Part shown: positions 1-9,700 of the stretch, in pieces | Layout of the letters: each line of letters opens with the position of its first letter | Numbering within the stretch: position 1 is the stretch's first letter | Assembly: GCA_020633325.1 (NCBI GenBank) | Contig: JACKDX010000002.1 | Location: 558,001-622,000, forward strand | DNA length: 64,000 bases | From: Myxococcales bacterium | Lineage (GTDB): Bacteria > Myxococcota_A > Polyangia > Polyangiales > GCA-016699535 | Direction of reading: 5' to 3' | The notes under the pieces: model-generated | Told to the model about the DNA's origin: nothing | The model's database searches: none | The model's input: the letters and a program-made list of their open reading frames with translations, nothing else | Made by a program: the position numbers and the translations under genes

Positions 1-2
1 CA

Positions 3-1139
3 GTGACGCTAGCGGCACGATTCATTCATGAGAGGCATTTGCCGGACAAAGCCATCAGCGTTCTCGACATGGCCGGTGCTAGGGCGAAACGTCGAGGCGC
101 ACAATCTGTGAGCAGCGAGGACATTGCTCAAGTGATCAGTGAGCAATCGAAGATTCCCGTGGATCGGCTGCTTTCGACCGACGCCGCGCTACTGCTAGGC
201 CTGGAACAACATCTGAGGCGTCGCATCGTAGGCCAGGACGACGTGGTAGAGACGATTGCCAGCACACTGCGCAAGAGCGCGGCTGGCTTTCGGGGCCGTG
301 GCCCGCTTGGGGTATTCCTGGCGCTTGGTCCGACCGGAGTTGGGAAAACCGCAATGGCCAAGGCCGTAAGCGCGCTCTTGTTTCCGGGATCCGAAACCAC
401 GCGCATCGACATGAGTGAGTTTAGCGAACCACATTCCATCGCGCGCTTGCTGGGAGCGCCGCCCGGATATATTGGCCATGAGGATGGGGGTCAGCTCACC
501 GAAGCAGTCCGGCAGCGGCCGTACCAGCTCATATTGCTAGATGAAGTGGACAAGGCGCATCGGGACGTGCTGTTAGCGCTATTGCCGCTGCTCGATGAGG
601 GTCGGCTTACAGATGCGCGCGGAAGGACGGTCGACTTCACGCACACCGTCGTCATGATGACGTCGAACTTCGGCTCGGATGTGTTTCTCACGCCTCGTTC
701 TATAGGTTTTATGCAGGAGGATGCGAACAATGGCATGTCTCTCAAGACACTGGCCATGCAGGCCACCCGTAAGGCACTCCCTCCAGAGCTATGGAACCGC
801 ATTGATGAACCGCTGGTTTTTATGCCGCTCGAACGGGAGGCCGTAATCGAGATAGCGAATCGAAGTCTTAGCCAACTGGCGGAGAGCATGAAAAAAACTC
901 ACCGCATCCAGGTGACGTTCGGGCCAGCCGTGGTTGATTTTCTACTGGCCTCCGGCGGCTATGACACGAAATTGGGAGCCAGACCGTTGGCGCGGGCGGT
1001 GGGCAGACTTGTCGAAGCGCCGCTAGCCGAGGCAATGCTTTCAAAGCGCATCGAATCAGGAGATCATGTGGACGTTGGGGTAGTCGCTGGGAAGCTGCGC
1101 ATCCATGTGCCGCCCAAGAGACCAGCATTACGAGCCTAG
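3..1139 (+). CDS. ClpA/ClpC-type AAA+ unfoldase, C-terminal part (5' end outside window)
   Basis: Only the end of domain 1 and the whole second AAA+ module are present; the reading frame runs into the window edge, so position 3 is not a true start. The opening segment with RHLPDKAI is typical of the end of Clp D1. The D2 module has Walker A GPTGVGKT (about residues 109-116 of the visible part), Walker B LILLDE (about 176-181) and the sensor-2 LGARPL near the end. An IGF tripeptide (about 234-236) lies where ClpA and ClpC carry their ClpP-docking loop. This favours a protease-associated unfoldase (ClpA/ClpC) over the ClpB disaggregase, which lacks it. The family unfolds substrates and feeds them to ClpP in the cytosol. 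The last 4 bases overlap the convergent nadD. Confidence 0.85.
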   Translation: MTLAARFIHERHLPDKAISVLDMAGARAKRRGAQSVSSEDIAQVISEQSKIPVDRLLSTDAALLLGLEQHLRRRIVGQDDVVETIASTLRKSAAGFRGRGPLGVFLALGPTGVGKTAMAKAVSALLFPGSETTRIDMSEFSEPHSIARLLGAPPGYIGHEDGGQLTEAVRQRPYQLILLDEVDKAHRDVLLALLPLLDEGRLTDARGRTVDFTHTVVMMTSNFGSDVFLTPRSIGFMQEDANNGMSLKTLAMQATRKALPPELWNRIDEPLVFMPLEREAVIEIANRSLSQLAESMKKTHRIQVTFGPAVVDFLLASGGYDTKLGARPLARAVGRLVEAPLAEAMLSKRIESGDHVDVGVVAGKLRIHVPPKRPALRA

Positions 1140-1693
1140 CTCATTTGGTTGCGGTATAAATCGTTGCGCTCGATATAGTCTAAAACGGGTTCGGGCAATA
1201 AACCATGAAGCGTCTCTCCTTTGCGCAGTCGTTCACGGATGCGGGTGGAGCTAATGCCGGGAATCCCGAAAGGATTGTTGGCGGTATCTGACGCTCGCGG
1301 GATAACAAGTGGGGGAGCGAGCGCGGAGATGCGGTCGAAGCGATGCCAGCGACTTGTCTCTTCGATCAAGTCGGAACCAAGAATCAATCGAAGCGCTTGG
1401 TTACGCTTACTAAGTGCTTCGATGGTGCGCACGGTCCGACTCTCGCCGCCCAAGGTTCCCTCGATCCCGGACACCTCTACGCGTCGCAGATCTGCAAAAG
1501 CAAGCTCACACATTTTCATACGATGGGGATACGGTGCCAGCTCCTTGGCGAACGGATGAAGAAACGTTGGGATGACGAGCACGCGGTTTACATGTGAAGC
1601 AGACAATACGTAAGCCACCACGAGCACGTGAGCAAGGTGGGGTGGATCAAAACTTCCGCCGAAAATCCCAAGCGTATCATCGTTCCTTGCCAT
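1136..1693 (-). CDS. nadD: Nicotinate-nucleotide adenylyltransferase NadD
   Basis: The 185-residue product adenylates nicotinate mononucleotide to deamido-NAD in NAD synthesis. The nucleotidyltransferase signature is complete: GGSFDPPHLAH at residues 12-22 supplies the HxxH pair (His19, His22), and ISSTRIR at 147-153 is the family's C-terminal phosphate-binding motif. Length is slightly short but normal for NadD. The ATG lies 5 bases after the stop of the giant TPR gene upstream on the same strand, so it is probably the last gene of that transcript. Its 3' end overlaps the convergent Clp gene by 4 bases, leaving no room for a terminator between them. Confidence 0.93.
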   Translation of the reverse strand: MARNDDTLGIFGGSFDPPHLAHVLVVAYVLSASHVNRVLVIPTFLHPFAKELAPYPHRMKMCELAFADLRRVEVSGIEGTLGGESRTVRTIEALSKRNQALRLILGSDLIEETSRWHRFDRISALAPPLVIPRASDTANNPFGIPGISSTRIRERLRKGETLHGLLPEPVLDYIERNDLYRNQMS

Positions 1694-1698
1694 AAGAG

Positions 1699-4600
1699 TT
1701 ATGCTTCCCCCAAGTTAGCAATGCGTCGGCGGGCTTCGAAGTGCTCTTCGGAGATTGCAAAGTTCAGCAGAGAAGAAATTTCAGGGAAGCGGCGAATGCC
1801 TTCTACGCGCATGGCCAGATTGCCCCTGGGTTCCGTAACACCGTTGAGCTTGAGAAGTGCAGTGACTGCGGCTGGTGCAGAGCCTGTTACGGCGAGCGCA
1901 TACCGACTGCCGAGCTCTAGCGCCATGGCTCCTAACGCTCCGGGGTCGAAATCCCGCATGGAAGCCACGATGCGCGCATGAGGCGCAAGTTCGTTAAGCG
2001 TGCGTTTGGAGATATGTTTTTGCAACTGTCGGGCGAAGTCGACCAAGACGCTAGCCTCGATACCGGGTGGGTAAAACTCACGTTCTGCACAGTGTATGAC
2101 TGCCGCGAGTGCAACCGCAATGTCATAGGGACTCGCGCGCACAGTCATGGTAAGACTATCGTTTACCACCTTCAGCGCACGCGCCATCAGAAACAGCTGC
2201 TCTTCGGTTGTGGACGCTGTTAGCAAATCTTCGCTTATGAGAACGGTGGGAGGTGAATCCAGCAGCGGAACGCACATGCGTGAAACGCTGTCTGTGACAT
2301 AAATATGTGCCGTCTTAAGTTTAAGCCACGTGCTCACCGTCTGAGCGGCTACGATCAGGGGCGTTCGTTTCTTTAGTCGTCGAGCGCGAAACGTTCCGAG
2401 GTCGATGGGAAACAACTTTTCCATCGCTTCTTTCGTGAGCGCAAAGACTGTGCGCACGGAGGGAGAAAGCATCGCGGGGGCAAGCAGTGCCTCGAGATTT
2501 TCGGGAAACGGAGGCGCAGGCGTAATAAGCGCCGTCCCCTCGGCTGACAGCAATCGTGAGAGGTCGATGTCTACGACACCTGAAGCCAAGGCGGCCGAAG
2601 CGCAAGCTTTTGCAGCATCTTCGCGCCCTCGCCGCGTGAGTACTCTCACAAGACCGTGCCAGGCCGCTGCGTCACTCAGATCATTGCGAATCGCTTGTCT
2701 AAAGTCGTCGGTCGCGCGGTTCAAATGCATTGCATATGCGCTCTTTGCTTGCTGCCGCTCATAAAATTGCGCAAGAGCTTCCATCACCACAAGATCGGCC
2801 GGTGAGTGTTTGCGCGCTAGCTCTAGCGTATACTCCGCCTCCCTAATGCTTCCTTTACGCTCGAAGGCCTGAGCCAAGTGCAAGTGGTGTTGTCGATTCC
2901 TATCGGGGTCCAAGTCCATTTCGGTGAGCTTGCGAAACGTTTCGATGGCACGATCCAGGTCCTCCTCTCTCATATAGATGTCCGCCAAACGCTGTGTCGC
3001 TATCATGTCGCTCGGCGCCAGCTTGATCACGCGGCGAAATGCAGCCTCGGATCGCTGGAGATCGGGAATATGCTGGTCATAAATATCTCCCAGCGAGAAA
3101 AATACCCGATGCAGCTCATCGTGATCGCGTGATAGCCGCGCGATACGTATGTACGCATCAGCCGCATCCTTCCATTCCTCCCGTCCTAAGGACAGCTCGC
3201 CCAAAGCGCGAAGGGCATCCAAATGGTCTGGCTCGAGCTGAAGAGCAATTTCGAGTTGTTGCTTTGCTTCAAGTGGCTTTCCGAGTCGCCGATAGAGATC
3301 TGCAAGCTGCACGTGAAGAACGACAAGTGTTTTGGGTTGTCCACCTGCTGATAAACGTGTTCGGGTGAGCTCCGCCAAGTCTTTCAACTCTCCATGGTCA
3401 TCGAGCAAGCGTCGCAGACGGTCAAAGACATCTAAGTAGCTTATGTCGATTTGTGCTGCCCGTTCGAGAGCCTCTATTGCACTCGGCTGATCTCCCACCT
3501 CGTCATGCCAAAGAACGCCGGCGCGATGCCAAAGGGCGAGTGCATGTTGTGGTACCCTGGACAACTTTGCCGCAGATTCGTAACCGCGTGCTGCGGGCTT
3601 GGCCTCCCTGGCTTGCATACAAAGCCTGGCGAGTTCCTCGAAGGCTGTAGGGTGAGTCGTGTCGGCTGGGAGTGCCTGCTCCAGGTATCGCGCAGCTTGG
3701 GCGGAGTCCGTCGTGCGCTCGACGAGAAGCGCCGCACGTAAGGACAGCGAGGCACGCTCAAGCGGATGGAAAAGTAAGGACGCGGAATGTTGATACGCAA
3801 GAGCTGACAGCTCAAGATGCTTGGTGTAAATCGCCGTAGCTCCTGCCCGCCGAGCGATCCAAGCGTCGCCAAAGGCGGCCAGCGGCAGACGCAGCAGCAA
3901 TCGGTCCGCCGCTGCCGCCCTCGCCGAGTTGGGAGCCAATAACAGTCGAACTGCGCATCGTGCCAAAGCCGCTTGATCAACACGCGCGGAAATAGCGTGT
4001 GTCAATCTCTCAAGAATACCAATCTCCCGATCCGATTCGCCAGAGGAAGTATAATACCGGTGAAGCGTCCGCAGGGTTGGAATGTGTTGAGGATGGCGTT
4101 CTACGATGCGCTGCAGTTTGTCGATGGCTGCGGCACTAATCTCGAAATTTCCAAACTCCAGTGTTGCGAGACGATTCAGCAGCACTTCAGTCCCACCGTC
4201 ATGCGTATGCTCCAGTTCCTGCAAACAACGGTCTAGCGCCGCGCCAGGAGGCTCGACAACATCTTTGATGCGCAGGACCAGCGCGTCGTTTTGGGGAGAG
4301 ACCTCGTTTAGTCGTTTGAGCACGGCGATGGCGTCTACCCCAACAGGTTCAGCTTCGAGTTTCCATAGCGCACGGAGATAAACAGCGCGTGCGAACAGGG
4401 CGCTATATGTTTCAACGCCGTTCAGAATTAGCGGTGCTTGAAGTTGCTCGGGCACGTTTCCATGTCGTACAGTCATGTCGGAAAGAATCGGGTCATCGTG
4501 CGTCATGTCGATAGCCTGCAGAAGGATCTTTCCCGCCCGGGACGACTGCATGTGGCGATGAACGATGATCGATCTGAGGCGATACTCGAGTTTTTTGTCG

Positions 4601-6771
4601 TGCGAGGTGGCCCGTTCTGCTAGTTCTTCATACACGCGAGCAAGAGTCGCATGATCGCCACTGCCCCATGCGATGCGTTCAAAGGACCACACCGCGGGGT
4701 CGTATGTGGGAACGACTTTGAGGGCCAGGCGCAAAGCGTCGACCGCGCGAGCTGCCTGACCGCTGTCCTGAAAAAGTCGCGCCGCCATGGTGGCCGCAAA
4801 AGCTGAGCGCTCATTCTGCGCCCCCTGGGCTTCCTTCAGCCACAACTCGGCAGCGACGTGTGGGCCCTTGGCATGTTTGAGCCGACCAAGGGGACGCAGG
4901 ACTACGGGCTGATCATGAGAAATCTCCCGTGCTTGTTCAAGGAAGGCTTCTGCGCGGCGATGATCACCTGACCGCGCAGCAAGTTCGGAGAGGGCGAGCA
5001 GTACTCCGATGCGTCGTTGAGGAGGCGCCCGAAGTGCCTGGTTCTCCAATCCGATGGCAATATTCTGCTCATCGCGCATACTACAGGCTACATCGAGCAG
5101 AAGCACGTCGGCGCATAGTGCGTCCTCATCGTCCTGTGCTGCGCGCTTAAGCCAATGAAGTTCTTCCGAGAGACCTCGAGGATCTCGAATAAACTGGGCC
5201 GCTTGCCAAATTGCCGCGTATGGCTCCACATCTTGCGCAGAGGATACGTGGTTTTCTGCGAGAGGTTCATTCGGTGTGCCATCTCGACGTGACCAGAGTT
5301 CGCGTGCGGCACGGATGGTCCCGACCGCGCCGTCGGCGAGGGCTGCCTCCTTTAGCAAAGCGGAAACTTCCCCGTGACCATTCTTAAGACAAATCAATGC
5401 AAGTTCGGAAAGGGCCAAGGCACGCTCGGTGCTTCCCGACACTTTGCCCCATGCCTGTAACGCAGCACTTCCTTGTTCGAGATCTCCTTTGGCAAGCAAG
5501 ATGTCCGCTATTGCTCGCAGCGCAAGAGGGTGAGCAGATGCTTGCACTGCAACCAATGCGTCTTTTGGGCGGGCAGCCACGAGATAGAGCCACCTCCCTT
5601 CAAGCCATTTTAGCGATGACTTGACCTCATCGGTTGCTAACGACGCCGCGCTATGTAGTGCCTCGATGGCGCGATTGATGTCCCCGGTACCTCGTCCGGT
5701 GCGCACGAGCGCTAGCAAGAGATCCAAGGAGCGAGGGCGAAAAGAAAGAGCCGCCTCGTAGTGTTTTCGCGCTGATTTCGCATCACCATTACGTTCAGAG
5801 AATCGACCGCACTCGGTAAGGAGAGCCGCCCGCGCTGAGTCGTCGGACCAATGATACGAAGTTTCCTGCATCACTGTATGAGCCAGAGCTTCTTGATTCG
5901 TGGATGCATATAAATTGATCAGCAATATCGCCGCAGACACGCTTTGAGGTCGAAGCGCCAACGCCTGCCTAAGGCACACAATCGCGGCATCCTTATTATC
6001 GAGCCTCTGCCATTGCAGTTCTGCCAGAAGAGTCAACGCTAAAGCGCGTTCCTCGGCATTGAGCGGCAGGGAGGCTTCGGCCTCTAACAGCTGGGCGGCT
6101 TCAGTCCATGCTCGCCTTGTAATAGCGTCGCGACGCAACGCACGTAAAGCAACGATGTCGAGAGGAGACGCTTGTAGCGCGCGCCTATAGAGAACGCGCG
6201 CCTCAGTGATTTCCCCCACCTGTTCGCAAAGCTCGGCAGCCGCTATCCATAACCCCGCGCGCACCGTGCCTTGTGTGGATTCTGCTAAATGGCTAAGAAG
6301 GGCGATTCTTTGGGAAATCTGCTGCGGAGTGCTCTTCGCAGATCCACTGTTTTGGCGGCTCTCCATGCGGAAGGATGCGCTTGCCGCTGCTGCGCCCTGA
6401 TCATCGGGGGAGGGGGCGATATCAATTTTTCTGCTGTCGGCACTAGGCAGCGGCGGTAAATCGGATGCCAAGTAAAGCGGACGCACACGCCCAGCCTCCG
6501 TGGTAGTATTACTGCCGGTGGCGTTCGCCGTTTGAGCGTGTATTGCGGCTTCGGAAAGCGTGGCCAAGGGTACGACCACGGACGCTTGATCGTCGTTAAA
6601 TCGCTCAAGGTCTGTCAACAACGACTCGAGTTCCGCGTCCGTGACATCTGAGAGTACCGCGTCTCCATCCGCGGCGGCCACGTGAGAGGAATTTTGGTCC
6701 GCAAAACTGGGAAAATGGGAGCCGTTTCTGGGGGATTTTGGACCATCGAGGTCGTCGTGCACTTCGCTCAT
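1699..6771 (-). CDS. Giant TPR-repeat protein (1690 aa) with C-terminal globular domain
   Basis: A 1690-residue protein with no signal peptide. The first ~150 residues are low-complexity and acidic or Ala/Ser-rich. From about 155 to 1430 there are dozens of degenerate tetratricopeptide helix pairs, for example ALRALGELSLGREEWKDAAD. A globular region of about 250 residues ends the protein and resembles the end of the next gene upstream (conserved around IYVTDS, VLISEDLL and the final ALAVTGSAPAAVTALLKL). The start ATG overlaps the upstream TGA (ATGA, 6768-6771), so the two paralogues are translationally coupled. Such proteins are frequent in Myxococcota, usually as protein-interaction scaffolds; no precise role can be assigned. 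Confidence 0.85.
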   Translation of the reverse strand: MSEVHDDLDGPKSPRNGSHFPSFADQNSSHVAAADGDAVLSDVTDAELESLLTDLERFNDDQASVVVPLATLSEAAIHAQTANATGSNTTTEAGRVRPLYLASDLPPLPSADSRKIDIAPSPDDQGAAAASASFRMESRQNSGSAKSTPQQISQRIALLSHLAESTQGTVRAGLWIAAAELCEQVGEITEARVLYRRALQASPLDIVALRALRRDAITRRAWTEAAQLLEAEASLPLNAEERALALTLLAELQWQRLDNKDAAIVCLRQALALRPQSVSAAILLINLYASTNQEALAHTVMQETSYHWSDDSARAALLTECGRFSERNGDAKSARKHYEAALSFRPRSLDLLLALVRTGRGTGDINRAIEALHSAASLATDEVKSSLKWLEGRWLYLVAARPKDALVAVQASAHPLALRAIADILLAKGDLEQGSAALQAWGKVSGSTERALALSELALICLKNGHGEVSALLKEAALADGAVGTIRAARELWSRRDGTPNEPLAENHVSSAQDVEPYAAIWQAAQFIRDPRGLSEELHWLKRAAQDDEDALCADVLLLDVACSMRDEQNIAIGLENQALRAPPQRRIGVLLALSELAARSGDHRRAEAFLEQAREISHDQPVVLRPLGRLKHAKGPHVAAELWLKEAQGAQNERSAFAATMAARLFQDSGQAARAVDALRLALKVVPTYDPAVWSFERIAWGSGDHATLARVYEELAERATSHDKKLEYRLRSIIVHRHMQSSRAGKILLQAIDMTHDDPILSDMTVRHGNVPEQLQAPLILNGVETYSALFARAVYLRALWKLEAEPVGVDAIAVLKRLNEVSPQNDALVLRIKDVVEPPGAALDRCLQELEHTHDGGTEVLLNRLATLEFGNFEISAAAIDKLQRIVERHPQHIPTLRTLHRYYTSSGESDREIGILERLTHAISARVDQAALARCAVRLLLAPNSARAAAADRLLLRLPLAAFGDAWIARRAGATAIYTKHLELSALAYQHSASLLFHPLERASLSLRAALLVERTTDSAQAARYLEQALPADTTHPTAFEELARLCMQAREAKPAARGYESAAKLSRVPQHALALWHRAGVLWHDEVGDQPSAIEALERAAQIDISYLDVFDRLRRLLDDHGELKDLAELTRTRLSAGGQPKTLVVLHVQLADLYRRLGKPLEAKQQLEIALQLEPDHLDALRALGELSLGREEWKDAADAYIRIARLSRDHDELHRVFFSLGDIYDQHIPDLQRSEAAFRRVIKLAPSDMIATQRLADIYMREEDLDRAIETFRKLTEMDLDPDRNRQHHLHLAQAFERKGSIREAEYTLELARKHSPADLVVMEALAQFYERQQAKSAYAMHLNRATDDFRQAIRNDLSDAAAWHGLVRVLTRRGREDAAKACASAALASGVVDIDLSRLLSAEGTALITPAPPFPENLEALLAPAMLSPSVRTVFALTKEAMEKLFPIDLGTFRARRLKKRTPLIVAAQTVSTWLKLKTAHIYVTDSVSRMCVPLLDSPPTVLISEDLLTASTTEEQLFLMARALKVVNDSLTMTVRASPYDIAVALAAVIHCAEREFYPPGIEASVLVDFARQLQKHISKRTLNELAPHARIVASMRDFDPGALGAMALELGSRYALAVTGSAPAAVTALLKLNGVTEPRGNLAMRVEGIRRFPEISSLLNFAISEEHFEARRRIANLGEA

Positions 6772-9700
6772 CGACCGGTCCCCAGTCGCTGGCGCAAAAT
6801 GGCCGCATCCTCAGATACCCAAAAACTGGCCAAATCGGACGCAAGGCTTGAGGTCATCCCATCGTGGGGCTCCCAGCCCGGACCCATGAGAAAGCGAAGC
6901 GCAGCGCTAAGGTCGTCTGTCAAGAGGAGACCCGTTCGCGTTGCGCCGCGTTCGATGGCTTTTGCCCCTTCGATGATCGACTGTCCGGAGCGATCCAGAT
7001 CTGACCAAAACGTTGCGAGTTGTTTGCGCGCTTTACCCGATAAATTGTCCATGACTCTGGGAGCAACGCGTTCTTCATCGAGGTATCCGACGTTCTGAGA
7101 AAACATGATCTGCATGGCTTCGGCCACGTCAAACATGATAGCTGCGGTTTGATCACTCTTTTGATTGGCGAAAGGCAAAAAGCCCGTGCGTAGTCCAAAC
7201 AAAAGTCGTCCCACGGCAAATCGTGTCACGGCCGTGAAGGGGGATGTGATGTCCGAGCCCAGTATCCAAATGCTGGATGCGCCATCGGCGAGTGCCCGCA
7301 CCCCTTGGCGATCATACCCCCCAAGATAAAGATCCGAGACCTCGCAGCCTAATGCGCCGCAGATCTCCATGAGCTCGTCCCGCTCCGCTGAAAGCATTTT
7401 TCGCCTGACGCGTTGGCTCCTTTCGACACCGAGCCGCTTCAATTCCTGAGCGGGGGATTTCTGTAGCGCGCTCGAAACAACGCGCATGGCCTGGATCACC
7501 GCGCTGTCTGGCGATGGTGCCATCAATCGATCCAAATCGTCTTGCTCGATTACCCCGCGAGGCGCGAAGGGTCGAGAAGAAGAGCGGAGCATCGACCATT
7601 GCGACTGCTCTTCTCGCGTGGCCACGCCCAGTGCGACCAAGACGTCCAATAGGGCATGCTTTCGATCAGTGCTATCCGACCACGTCGCCGCGCGCAAAAG
7701 ACAACGCAACAAATCTGGGCTAAGCGGGTCGCTGCCAAGCATGCGATAGACATGTTGACGAAAGTCGAAGGTGACCTGATGTTTAGCGTGCGAATCCAGC
7801 GTGTAGCCCACTAGTTCTTCACACGCATCGACGTCACCCGGGTCGGCTTCGAGGGCCTTTTGATAGGAATCAAGGGCCCGCGCGCGATCGTTAAGGCTAT
7901 GTACATAGATGCGCGCAAGTCGCTTCTCGTAGCTTGCGCGCTCGGCTCCCGACGCCCGCCTAGCAAGTTGCGTCCAACTGACGACGGCCTCTTCATAGTG
8001 GCCGATGCGCTCTGCAAGTTGAGCGATCCGGACCAGCAATTCGTCATCTGCATCTCCCTTTTGTTCGAGCAGGCAAAGCTCCGCGAGGGCAGTGACCGGA
8101 TCACGCTTCTTTCGCTCCAGAATATTGGCCGCTGCAAGTCTGCAGAGTCGTTGCTGAGAAGCAGGGACTTGCGCCTGCGCCAGTTGACGAAGCACCACGA
8201 TAGCGGAGTCCCACTGCTCAAGCACCGTCAAGGTCTCCGCCAATAACGCCAGGCCTCCAACATGTGCGGGTTCGCTCTCAAGCATATGCAAGACAGCTTC
8301 CTTACATCCCTCTAAGTTGCCAATTGAGCGAAATAGCAGAGCCTGTTCATAGTAAAGCCGGCCACGCTCCTTGTCGTTGGTCACAGCCGTGAGGCGAATC
8401 TTTAGTAGATCCAGCAATCGGAGAGTGTCGCCACGAGTGCGCAATAGGCGATAATACTGCTCGTAGGCTACCTCTCGAGAAGGGTCAAGATCGAGAGCAT
8501 GCACGAAGCGGAGCTCAGCCGCATTCTCATCTTCGAGTTCGTTGAGCCAAATCAAGGCAGATTCTTCGAGGAGCTGCGTCTTCAGTGACCCAGTCGCATG
8601 CTCGCTTAGCACATCACACGCACGGGCTGCGGCTCTCCACATGCCGGCATGGCGGGCGGCATGTTGCAGCGCCTCCCATGAGCTGAGGTCGGTCTCGTCC
8701 TGTGTCAATACATCGCCCAAAACCTGCACCGCATCGGCATAGCGCCCAGCTGTGGCCAATGTGCGTCCGAGCGCCGCGCGTGCGCTAGCGCTCCATTCTG
8801 GGCCAGCATGGTGCGTCCAGGTTTGGAAAGCATCGGACCGCGTTTGCGGGTCGTCGCCCCCGCCGAGCGTCTCGTTAAACGCGACGGCGGCAGCCATAGG
8901 GTCTGCTTCCGCATCGATCTCGTGGGCGTAAATAACCGCATCGCCCTGAGCGTCTCTTGCCTCGGATAGGAGCTTGGTGCGCACGGCGTGCAACATCAAG
9001 TCCGCAGCCACTCTGGTATCGGTCGTTGCCCTGGCAATGTCCATGAGCCCATCCGCCCTCAAAGATGCAGTGCCCGCTTCATCACTGTAGGTCCTTAGAC
9101 GCATCAAATGACCGTAGAAATCTCTCGGGTCACGCTGAATGAGCGTTTCCACCGCCTGCGAGAAAACACCGAGGTTTTGTTCGCCCAACGAAGCCAGTGA
9201 TAGCGAGATCCATTCACGTTGCAGCCCGATGTGTGCCACTCCCCCGGTTTTGGGGAGGATTCGCGAGACAGCCGCGAGGCGATGCTCGAGCTGCCCCGCT
9301 CCAAGCGGCTGGGTGAGCACCATGATTGCAGCCGTTGGGCCAAAGTCGGGGTGGTGCAAGAGCGAGGCCAGTAGCGGGGAGGCTGCCTCAGGATCCCTCG
9401 ATACCAAGTCTCTAAACTCGGCAAGTTCCAATGTGGCTAATCCGGGACGTTGCTGGCTCTCTTCGCGGGAGTAAAGTCCTTCTAGTCCTTGTTGCAAGAG
9501 TTCTCGGCGACCGAGACGTAGAGCGAGGCGGCGCAAATGCCATGACGCCGCGACGCCGTGCGGGCTCAGTTGGTGTAGCTGGAGATACGTCTGAATGGCT
9601 GTTTGGTAGTCTTGGTTTAGTTCGGCTTCAAAGGCGGTCAGCAGCAAAGACGATTCCAGTCCGTTCGGCTCGCCGCTATCGAACGCAGTCTCTCTAAAGA

